Below are positions 12,773 through 22,970 of a DNA stretch of 64,000 bases, piece by piece. Source of the stretch: Stromatinia cepivora (Eukaryota; Ascomycota; Leotiomycetes; Helotiales; Sclerotiniaceae). The notes beneath the pieces are model-generated. The model searched no databases. It was not told the DNA's origin and worked only from the letters and a program-made list of their open reading frames with translations. Numbering within the stretch: the stretch's first letter is position 1; the number at the start of each line of letters is the position of its first letter. A program made the translations under genes and the position numbers. Where the stretch lies: the NCBI GenBank assembly GCA_014898415.1, contig RCTD01000003.1:2542001-2606000 (forward strand), given 5' to 3'.

Positions 12773-12820
12773 TTAAGGTGGCCCAAAAGAGAGGGTGGCC
12801 CGAAAGTGGGGTATTAGACT
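12773..12820. repeat. Right terminal inverted repeat of Fot1-like element
   Basis: Inverted partner of 3688-3735, followed by the TA duplication. GGGCCACC occurs repeatedly inside, perhaps as transposase-binding subrepeats (inference). Confidence 0.8.
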
Positions 12821-12822
12821 TA

Positions 12823-14445
12823 ATCGATAATTAACAAATCAAAATTAAAGATTATAAAGAATAAAATAATCGAAAAAGAGAATAATGGGAAAAAATTAAT
12901 ACAAAAATAGATTTTCGAAAAAAAAATTCGATAATTATAATAAAGATGATTATTATTATCAAATTGAATGAAAGTATTATATTTTTATCTAGTAATTAAT
13001 AATCGATCTAAAAAGAAACGAAAAGATATTGATCGAATATTACTATCTACATTCAGAAAAACCAGAACCATTATTATAATCTCTGAATTATTCAAATATA
13101 ATATTATTATTATTAGTATCAATAATTATATCTAAAATACTAAAACGATTATCAAAACAAAAGAAAATATAATTTGTATAATTAAAAAGGTATATTATAA
13201 TTTTTAAAATAATTTTAAAAAATTAAAAAACAATTTTGTTGTATTCGAAAGTTAGAATTTTAAGTTTAGTAAACAAATTTTATTATAATTTTATTAATAG
13301 TTTAAAAACAAATCTGTTTTCAAAAAAAGAGAATATTATTATAGATTTATTATCCATTTCTAATTAATCTATATAGATATTTTAGACATATATTTATTAT
13401 ATAATCGATGCTCTTTCTAGTATCTTCTTTTCTACTTTATAGAATATCATTATATTACCTAAGGTTTCTATCACCGCTGTGATAACTTTTTCATTTTCCT
13501 AATATAATTCTTTTATAATCAAATCTCTTTATAAATTTTATTTTAGGTATATAATTATAATCATGATTTATATACCTCTCTTTTATAATCTCTAACTTCT
13601 TTACAAACTTTATATTAAATAAAATCCTTTAAGAATATTCTTAGATCTTTTTATTTTCTATTATATAATTATCTATAACTAGACTTCTAAAATCCTTAAT
13701 ATTAAAAAAGTAATCTTTGTTTTCATTAATCGAAAGATTAATGTCTAAATCAATAAAGAATTTCTTTATAATAATAATATAATAAGAATCGGTAATAAGA
13801 ATCCTTTATATCTCTATTATTATATATATAACTATTATTCGCTTTTATAATAAAATCCATTTAATGATTAATTTTCTGTATCTTTTCTCTTCTTTTTTTC
13901 TATAATCTTTTTGTATATTTAGTAATAGTATCTTTAAAATCTTATTAATATATATATTAAATAACTAAAGATATCCTATATACTCTAAAAGTATTATTAA
14001 TATTATAATAGAATTAGATTAAAGTAAATTTAATACATTATCCGTTATATAGAAGCTTACATAATTTATTACTATAAAAAAAGTAATTCAAGAAATAGAT
14101 TAAAACTTTGAAAGTATCTTCTTTATTCATTTTTCAATTAAAGTTATATTATTATAAATCGATTCATTGAATTCTATTGTAATACTTTTCTTTATTTTTA
14201 ATAATATTTTTATTCTTTGAAGTCTTTTTATAAAATATAAATTTAGATTTCAGATATCTTTTGCTATTCGCAAATATATATATAATAAGAATCGTTTAAT
14301 ATATTACGATGATAACAACTGACTTGTTTTCGTGAATTTGGGCCATATACAAAGGCGATCAGATTTCATCATTTTAATATATGATTTTGATCATTCTAGA
14401 ATTGTATACACACCTCATTTAAATTTATAATACCAAGTATATTGA
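12823..14445. other. AT-rich degraded DNA
   Basis: No intact frame. A minus-strand stretch near 13400-13500 still reads as protein-like (EKVITAVIETLGNIMIFYK) and may be another retroelement remnant, but I cannot name it. A less mutated island lies at about 14300-14420. Confidence 0.65.
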
Positions 14446-14556
14446 ATCATTATAAATCATTGATGATTCGAAATGATTTAAGATCATTACAAATCAATGA
14501 TGATTCGAAATGATTTAAGATCATTACAAATCAATGATGATTCGAAATGATATAAA
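14446..14556. repeat. 37-bp tandem repeat, three copies
   Basis: Units start at 14446, 14483 and 14520 and differ by only a few bases (core GATGATTCGAAATGAT). They sit in AT-rich DNA beyond the transposon nest; no gene nearby. Confidence 0.85.
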
Positions 14557-15845
14557 AAATATAAAGATCTATATATTCAATATAAATTCCTTTTGTAAAG
14601 CTTTATATTCAAAATCAATCATTTAGTATTATAATATTATAATTACGAATTGCAATTCTTATTTAAGAATATCTTTAATTCCTATTTGAAGTCTAATATA
14701 AACCCACTTCGAATTCCTAGATCGCTTTCACGTGATCTAGAAGATAAGAATACTCGTAATATAATATTTATTATCATTATTTAAAATAATAAAAACTAAA
14801 ATAATCTTCCCCCTTTTAATATCATAGATTTATATATTTATATATTCGAATGAAAATAATATTTCATTCCAATTCATTATTATATTAAATAAATACCGAT
14901 TGGAAGTAAAGATTCTGTATTTAAAAAATAGAAATACAATATCAATCTGAATCTTCTTTTTAATGAATTAATCTATAAAAAGTAATTAATTTCGTTTATT
15001 ATATTATAGAAAATTAAATATAGTATTCGAATTCTTCTAATATTTTGGAAACTTATATATAAAATATCAATATTATATTAAAAAAGAAATTAAAAAAAAT
15101 TAATATCTTTTTAATTACTATTCTCGAAATAATATTAACTTGTTTAAAATACTCTTCAAATCATTTATTTGTTATTTAAAATTTGTCTTTGAAATTAGAA
15201 TATATTTTTATAAAGCTTCTAATAATTAATTCTAAATCATTATTATTAAATCAAATCTTTGTTTTCTTTTCGATATACAAATCTATTTATTAATTGGAAT
15301 TCCAAATAAGATATTTTAAATAATCAATAAAATCTATTAGTTTTAATATTCCTTTTACTCTTTATTATCAATTTAATTTTAAATTTCCATATTCATTTAT
15401 AAATAATACTTCTAGGAATTCTATATCTCTTTTCGGATTTAAAATATTTATAAATACTATCAATTCGAAATCTCTAATATAAAAATAATTTAATATGTCA
15501 ATTATAATACTATATAATAATATTATAATAGAAATCAATTATTTTGATCTTTTTTTTAATATAATTAATATAATCTTTAAAATATTTTTTAATAATTATA
15601 GATTGTATTATTATATCTTATAATATAAATAATCGAAAACTAAATTAAATGAAATTCCGAAATGATTTTTTGGTAATAATAATATCATTTTTACTTTTAT
15701 ATTTATTTATTAATATCTCATTCAAAATTATTTATTTAGATATTAATGAAAGTATAATTATATATTAAAATATTAATGAATAATTTAATAAATCAATTTT
15801 GAAGATATTCAGAATTTTATAATTGATTCCCTCATTTTTGAATCT
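14557..15845. other. AT-rich degraded DNA up to the composition boundary
   Basis: Nothing coding. The short island at 14700-14750 contains TCACGTGA within near-palindromic CTAGATC/GATCTAG flanks. Base composition returns to normal at about 15.85 kb. Confidence 0.65.
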
Positions 15846-16120
15846 AATATTGAATTAACTCTATAATAAATAGAGATCCCTGCCGATCCCCAAAACCTTA
15901 TTCCCAAAAAGATTTGGGCTTATCCGGATTTCTTGAGTTTATACAATAGTAAAACTCGAGATTCGAATCACAGCTTTCCTGATTGTTGGAGAAATCTTAT
16001 CCGTAGCAAAGTTAAGGAATTACATATATAAACTCAAGAAACCCGGACAAGCTCAAAAGATGGAAATAAGGTTTTGGAGATCGGTAGGAAGCTATGCCTA
16101 TTATAGGGTTAGTTCAATAT
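15846..16120. repeat. Large imperfect inverted repeat, MITE-like
   Basis: Arms 15846-15943 and 16027-16120 (about 95 bp each) are reverse complements with scattered C/T and G/A mismatches and small indels. Shared blocks are GATCCCCAAAACCTTATT-like and TTTCTTGAGTTTATA. The loop is 83 bp. There is no coding content and no clear target duplication. It could be a foldback/MITE or two inverted fragments of a transposon end. Confidence 0.75.
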
Positions 16121-18277
16121 CCCCGATACTTGGATTCCCAGTCATGTGCTAAAATAATGCCTAAAAGGCTTAAATTCATGAATAATCAGAGATTTTATAG
16201 GTCAACTGATGTCGGAATTTCGATATGAAGTGAAAAAGCATCGGAATTTGAAGATTCCGAACCCAGCCCACTGCTGATCGTTTTCCTAAAAGGGTTTTGA
16301 GTTTATACGGTATTTGTTGCAGCTTTTGATGTAAATCCCAATGGGACAATATGTACTTATTACTATTGGAAGGAATCTCAAGTGAGTCGGCGAATCCGGA
16401 CGGAATATTCGGTAAATATCTCACTCACGAGGCTATGTCTTTTTTCATTTGTAGCCACTGACAGGTGACCTTGAGAAAGTCTTGAGAGGTAAAAGAGAAG
16501 GTTGAACGCGCAAACGCGTCTTCAATTGGAAAATTTCAAACTTTTGTTGAGATTTATTCTTTAACTAGGTACCTTTACCTATATACCTATATACAAAAGA
16601 TGTTCTATTATATCTTCATCTATCATCCGAAAAGACACCTAGATGGAACTTGATTTTAAGTATTCGACCTTTCCTTTTATTTCTCATAAACTTTCTTTTT
16701 CAACTTTCACCTAGCTTTAGGTCTAGGTAGTGGCACCGTCATTTTCTTGGTATGCTTTTCAAAAGCCGATTTGTTACTTGGAATAATTAGGTGGCCGTTG
16801 ACGTATTGAATCACCAAAAGAAGAGGAAGTATCTACTTTGGAAGTTTGATGTTTTATTTCATATTTATATCCATATTTTGAGAAGACAAACAACTACTTA
16901 TTAGGTATCAGAAGTGTTTAATAAGGGAATTATTATTTTCAACAGGTACTTGCTCCATCACCAGATATTCGAGTCAAGCAAGCAAACAAAAAATTAAGCA
17001 GGCAAGTCTCACATTCATCAATAACCTCCTTTCCTCAGTGGGTGATGGATGGTGGGTGGCTCTAAAACCTTGGTTCGTTTTGCCTCTTTACTTGATTTAC
17101 TAACACTTGCAGTTAGTTGATTGACCACGAGAACCATCTCATCCCATCTCATCCCATCTCATCCCATCTCATATTCAAAAACCCAATACAATAATCTCAC
17201 ATCAGGTGATTGGTTTCTCAAGAGAATTACCCCTTCATCTCCAAATTTCAATATTATTATTAGTTATTAGATATTGGTTTCTATCCGCAGGTACGTACCT
17301 AGGTATGTTTACTAGTTATCTTGATCCAATCGATTCCCTCGGTCGTCCCATCTAATCCCACGAACAATTTCATTTTGAGAATCCTTCTTGAGCCTTGGTT
17401 ACAACCCTCAAAAATCAATCCCCATCCCTTACCCGCCTATTGTATTGTACAAACTAACCGCTCGCCTCATATCATCAGGTATACCCACCGTACACCACTA
17501 AGGGCGAACAAATATACTAGTCGAATGCCAACGTTTTCTGATTTTGAACCTTGTTAAGAAAGGACAGCAAAGACGATTCACGACTCATTCGAAAACAAAC
17601 TCTTTATTTTTCTTTCTCTTTTCAACTCAAACTCCGAATCAAGCAACCAACTCCACCTCCCTCCACCCAGCCTTCTTGAGATCACATTCATTTGCTTTCA
17701 GTGAACCCCAAAGACTTTTCATTGTCATCAAAAGGATTTTCGATAATTCAAAACACAACGCCCAGAAGAAGTTGGTAGCCATTACGATCATTCATTCCCG
17801 TCTCAAGCTTTTCAATTAACCATCGAAGTGGCGGCTGAGATATCGGAGGGTCGGTGAAGTAGAGAAAAAAAAAAGGGTTCGGGCTAAAATCAAATCAAAT
17901 CAAATCAACCACCGCCTATGACTAGCCTAGACTCTTGATACGGTGGTTCTCACAGACTCAAAAACCCCCAATTCTCGATTCCTCCCACAACTCAGAATAA
18001 TTCACGAAACATACGACAAGATCTCTTAACATCGACCACGACCCACCAACCGAGAGGATTTTCCTTTAAGATAGTATACCTGTTGTTAGCTATCTCATTT
18101 GAGTACTAATAAATATAACACTCATCAAATATTACTGTACAAATTCTCGGATTTGTGGATGAACGTTACATCGCCATTAATTGCGGGTGGGGAGTGATTG
18201 GACTTCCTCAACACCATCACCATCGATTGAATTTCACCTACACCGAGCCTTCTGTTTAATATATACTCTTTACAAAT
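16121..18277. other. Intergenic region and promoter side of the F-box gene
   Basis: Normal base composition with no supported gene; the frames at 16176-16424 and 17321-17819 lack any recognisable protein. It contains pyrimidine-rich stretches, a (CATCTCATCC)x4 tract at 17135-17172, an (AAATC)x4 run near 17888-17908, and a likely long 5' leader running to the ATG at 18278. Confidence 0.6.
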
Positions 18278-21200
18278 ATGAGTGTTCCTCCTACAGCCTC
18301 ATTCGCAATGAGCGATGCCGAAATCGATCTCGAAGCCGTGTTTAAAGAATCGCTCGCTATTGCTCGAGATGTTGTCAAGGGAGCGATTTTAAAGCATTAT
18401 AATGCTCCGTTGGATGGGCAAAATATTTGTTTCACGGCTCAACATATACTTGCCGGAGATGAGAGATATAATGGAGTCCTCACCATGCGAGAGTCAGAAT
18501 TATCCGCAGACAGAATGGTGCAGAATAATATTGTTCAGCTTCCATATTCCGGAAATACAATAGGTCCTACTTTTCATCCATCGACAATGGGCCAAATGGG
18601 TCAAATGGTTCAAACAAATTCACACTTGACTATGAGCAATATTAATTCTCACCCCCATCGTGAAAATTCAATGCAAAATTCCAATAATTCCCAATTTCGA
18701 CCTCATTCTTCCTTCTCTGCCGCTCAAACTCAAACCCGAACCCGAACCCAAACCGAACTTCCACAGGTTTCGAATTTACTACAAGGAGCTAACAATTACC
18801 ACCAACAAGCATACCCCTCTAACAACAATCCACATTCACTCTCTTCAAACCGGCGCCCATCTCAACTGCCACAAGTCTCAGGCGGTGTCAAGTATCCACA
18901 TAGTATGAGGGATCTCTTCTCCCGATCTGATTCAATTGTTGCGTCGCAAAATATCAACCCCACGAATCGAAGCGACTTTCAACAGCAACTGATTGCTCAA
19001 CTACAAGGCTCTCGAAATTTCGCAAATCAATCTTATTCAAATAGCTACACAGCGTACGCTGGGCAAGGCTCCTCCACTCTAGAAAGATCGAGTTCGAACG
19101 GTTCACTTTCATCCAATTTATCGTTACCACCTTTAGCCCCAGCGCAAAGATCCCCACATACTGACAATCTACTGATTGTTGAATCTCGATCCACCACGCA
19201 AAGTCGCGCAGAAACACCACTGGACTCGGAAATGGCTAAATATACCAGCTCGAAGAAGCGCAGGGCTCAAACAGATGAGCAAAAGGCTGCCGCGAAAAAG
19301 GCAAAGACGAACAAGGGTGAAAAGGCGGACAAGTTGGAGCTAGTAAGTGTAACCATTCAAATACGTGCGGAACAGATCTAACCTTTTTTAAAGATGAAGG
19401 ATAAAGCCAAATACAATCTACCAGTCCCAGTTTGGATGCGCATTCTCGAATTCTGTCCTCCCATATTTCTCCGAAAAGCTCGTTTCGTCAGTAAAGAATG
19501 GAAGAGCTGGGTTGAGAACTTTTCATCTATCCATGTCAATTGCCGTAAGGAGAACTTTGGTTACAATTTACCTGAGCATATCCCAGGATTATCAGCAAAA
19601 CAATATGTTGATCTTTTGGGTGGAAAAGGCTGTATGGAACCTGGTTGTAAAAACAAAGACGCAAGCAGAACACATTGGGCTTGGAAGAAGAGGTGGTGCT
19701 TCTCCTGCTGGAAGGAAAAGATTGAGAGAGAAGATCGTATCCAAAAACATCGCCAACTCCAATACACCCGACCAGTCATTGATAAACTACTAGAGTGCAT
19801 CCCGGTTAGCATGTACGACTCTTTTGGTAAACCTCATGATTACGTCGAAGATGGACCTCAAGCTTTGGCAAATCAATTGACGACGCACAGACTGTACAAA
19901 TACTACCTGATGGTCGACGTCGATAACATCATCAAAGAATATGAAGCTCTCACTCCTGATCCATTTCGTGAGGATCCTACCCACGATGCTCAACAGAAAG
20001 CCACCGCACGCCAGATTTGGGAGGACAAGATGGCCAAATTGGACGAAGAGCGTGATAAGTTCTTTGAAGCGAAGAAGGCCGAGAACGACAAGCTCATGCA
20101 ACTCGTACTACAAATTGAAGCAGCAATCCGTGAGAGAAGAGCGAAAGGTCGCAAGCCGAACGATGCCAATCGTGAGAGCCGGAGGACTCTCTTCCTCAAG
20201 TTAGCGAAGCGTGATCTCCCTGAAGTCCCAGAGGAGTTTATTATAAGCACCAAAGCGTTTAAAGCAGCTGTTCGAATTTTCAGAGATGGTGGCTCGGAGC
20301 GTGGTTGGAGAACTTTGAAGCCAAAGATCGAAGAAGAATACGCGAGTTCGAAAAAGAAAGATCAACAAGCTACCAATCCTGCAACCAATACACCAAGCCG
20401 ATCTTCAGATCAAGACACCCAAATGACTGGCCACGATCTCGGAAACTTTGAGCTGGACAATGATGACTTTCAGCAACTTGGTAATGTAGGCCTCCAACAA
20501 AATCTACAGCAAACTCAACTTCAAGGATTTCAACTTCAAAAATCTACAGCATTTACAAGTAACAAGTCTCTTGACATGACCCACCCTGGTGGCTCACTTG
20601 GCTTTAGAACCAGTTTCATGGCTTCAGGATCACGACCAACAAATAATCCGGTCACGGCATTTCTTAGTGGCGGATCAATTTTTATGAATCAAGCCTTCGG
20701 CAAAAGTGCCTCTGCTTTACCCATGGTTATGAATTCATCGAGTAATGGGTCTCTTAACAATAATGGCTCTTCTGCTAGTTCATTGAACAACGTTTCTCTC
20801 ATGAATAATGACTTTTCTACCAATTCGTTGGCCCCTCTTTCTCAAATTAACAAGGGCTCTTCCACCGGTTCATCGAGCAATCTCTCTCGCGGCAGTAAGA
20901 GCTTTTCTAACGGCTCAATGGCTCCCCTTCCTCAGAACAATAATGGTCGAAGCATGGGTTCATCGAGCAATACGTCTTTTAGTAATATCAACTTTGCTGC
21001 CAACTTAATGCCCCCTCGCTCTCAGAACATTAATGGCGCCTCTATTGGTTCATCAAACAACATTTCTTTTGGGAATAATAGCTTTCCTACCAGCTCATTA
21101 AATCGAATCTCTCAAAGCAATAATGGGTCTTCTGTCAATCCATCGAGCAATCTTGCTAGCTACAACAATGCTTTCAATCCCGACCTGTTGAACCATTTTA

Positions 21201-21424
21201 CTCAAAACAACAGTGGCTCATCGCTCTTACCTAGTCATTCGTCAAATTACGCTTCTCAAAACAGCAACGCTTCTTCTGTCAACTCATCAAATCATATTTC
21301 TCAAGCCAATAACAGCTCATCACTTGTGCCTGGCAATTCGTCAAATGTTGGGTCATCATCCACTCCAAGAAGTGCCATGGCTATTTCTTCCATTATCACA
21401 GGGACCCAACCTCAAGGTAACTGA
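18278..21424 (+). CDS. F-box protein with zinc-binding motif and 30-residue C-terminal repeats
   Basis: Exons 18278-19342 and 19394-21424; the 51-nt phase-0 intron has GTAAGT and a CTAAC branch site. The product is 1,031 aa. Residues 1-355 are mostly disordered and end in a Lys-rich basic stretch. An F-box-like segment follows at about 363-400 (LPVPVWMRILEFC...ARFVSKEW), then a probable zinc site (C435, C440, C457, C460; CMEPGC...CFSC), then a Lys/Glu-rich, probably helical region at 550-680. The C-terminal 240 residues are Ser/Asn-rich and built on a 30-residue repeat. F-box proteins act as substrate receptors of SCF ubiquitin ligases; the substrate is unknown. The ATG at 18278 opens the longest frame; a second in-frame ATG lies 10 codons on. 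A conserved-looking but unnamed fungal protein; the F-box call rests on the hydrophobic pattern only. Confidence 0.82.
20708..21247 (+). repeat. 90-bp in-frame tandem repeat in the F-box gene
   Basis: Five consecutive units (20798, 20888, 20978, 21068, 21158) each encode exactly 30 residues with the scheme [S/N]xxF....LxPxSQNNxGSSxGSSSNxS. A more diverged sixth unit precedes them at 20708. There are no indels between units. They form most of the Ser/Asn-rich tail. Confidence 0.85.
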
Positions 21425-22970
21425 TATGATATTAATCACTCGTTTATTCGAAGGACGAGCAAACTTTTTTCTTACCAGCACGTACACCAGTTTGATATTG
21501 GAAACGTGAAATCATTAAAGGAAAGCAGGACTGGAGAACAACCTTTCTAAAATCACTTTCGATATCGCATTTCAAAATTTTTTTTTCCGGTTTTTCATTC
21601 TGCTTTTCAGCATAAAATATTGGCGCAATGGAAAGCGCAATACCCCATAAGGAACAATGGTTACAATCAGGAGTTTATCATTGGCCATCATGGCGGTGGA
21701 TTGATGCATATAAGGGTTATGAGGTGTTTTTATATGAGGATGCATAGGTGCATTCTATGTGGTGGCGTTTTAGAGGGTTCTTTATTATTTATTTGGTCCT
21801 TAATGATTAGGTGATGGATTGGGCAGCACGAGGGATGCATAATTAGCGACGGGGCGTTGTAATGGCATATGGATACGAGCCATCGATTATCTCTGGTCTC
21901 TTCTTTCTCTTTTTTCTTCTTCATTTTTACATTTCCAGCTGTTCTCATGGGTATTGCTATGAAACGGTGACACGATGGACGATTGTGGAACGAAATGTGT
22001 GGTTAGGGGAACGGAAATTTGGAGATAGGAAAGAAAGAAAGAAAAACAAAGCGGGAGACATAAAGGTTCACAGGCTGAGCGGTTATACATTTGGTGAATT
22101 GCATGGGATGAAATGGTGGGTCCGATTTCTGCTTTTACTTTAGCATGGCACATACATTACATACATCATACATACATAGGTCTAGATTTCAACTATGGTG
22201 GAATGGTTGGATCTGAGAATAGGATGGATGGATGGACAAGCAAATTAAAATTGTTTACTATACATACATACATACATACATACATTATCTTTATGATCAT
22301 TCGTATTGTGAATTCTCTGTCGGGGGATGATTCTAGCGGATTTCATGATAATACGGGGTCGAATATATAATTAGAAATATGTAGCCAGTTTGGGTATTGT
22401 GTGATATGATCTGATGACAAGGTTTTATGGAAGATAATGAATGATCTAATCTATAGAGTAACATCTGATATCTCATAATCTGATATCAGCCTTATTACCT
22501 ACCTAGTACTCACCTATTTATTGATAGAAACAAAAACAGTTACAACAGTTAGACAGTTAAAGCGGCCGCTAGCGCACCCAAAGCCTCGTGTGGAATTCGT
22601 TGGGTGCATGGGTGTTTACGCGGGTAGAATGGATGGATGGATGGCATGTGAATGAAATGAAATGAAATCTTTATGTTATTAGATGATTATGAGATTGAGA
22701 TTTTAAGTATTAAGTATCATATTATAGGGATATTTTATTATATTATTATACTATTATAGGCACTGTTCTTGGAGAGTTTATTTAGATTTGTGGGTTGGTC
22801 TTTGAGGGGGTCTTTTGGTGGTTTATTTATTGAGTGAGTGAGTGAGTGAGTGAGTGAGTGTTGGTTGGCTGATGCTGTAGAGGGAGGGATTGTGCGATTG
22901 TGTGATTTTTTGTTAGGGTCGGGTCTTGAGAGAGAGACATGAATGAGTGGGATTGGGAATAAGGGATGCA
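21425..22970. other. Intergenic region
   Basis: No supported gene. It holds the 3' end of the F-box transcript and the leader of the dolichol kinase gene. Short tandem repeats: (ATAC)n near 22146-22185 and 22261-22286, (GGAT)n near 22628, (TGAAA)n near 22652. A hairpin with GCACCCAA/TTGGGTGC arms lies at 22574-22608, next to natural NotI, NheI and EcoRI sites. Confidence 0.6.
22831..22860. repeat. (TGAG)n microsatellite
   Basis: About 7.5 copies, 110 bp upstream of the dolichol kinase start codon, so probably in its 5' leader. Confidence 0.9.

Larger units (their letters stand above)
3688..12820 (-). mobile_element. Fot1/pogo-type DNA transposon interrupted by a copia element
   Basis: The two ends are inverted repeats of roughly 45 bp beginning AGTCTAATACCCCACTTTC and flanked by TA on both sides (3686-3687 and 12821-12822), the target site of Tc1/mariner/pogo elements. 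Removing the copia insertion and one copy of its target duplication leaves about 1.82 kb, close to the usual size of fungal Fot1-like elements. The right part (11121-12671) encodes, on the minus strand, a mutated transposase with a recognisable DDE-type NxDETG segment. Both outer ends face the same AT-rich DNA. The element is inactive: the transposase has many nonsense codons and is split by 7.3 kb. Confidence 0.85.

Noticed and set aside
14446..14556. CRISPR-like repeat array
   Set aside because: The units abut without spacers and the genome is eukaryotic.
1..15845. Centromere
   Set aside because: The AT-richness would fit, but the block is resolved in part as transposons and nothing centromere-specific can be read from sequence alone.
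16176..16424. 82-codon minus frame as a gene
   Set aside because: No domain, no splice logic, and it lies beside an inverted repeat.
22562..22598. Clustered NotI, NheI and EcoRI sites as a cloning-vector scar
   Set aside because: Flanking DNA is continuous native-looking intergenic sequence and no vector sequence adjoins.
22947..22970. Upstream GTG start for dolichol kinase
   Set aside because: The ATG at 22971 is in the same frame and needs no unusual initiation.
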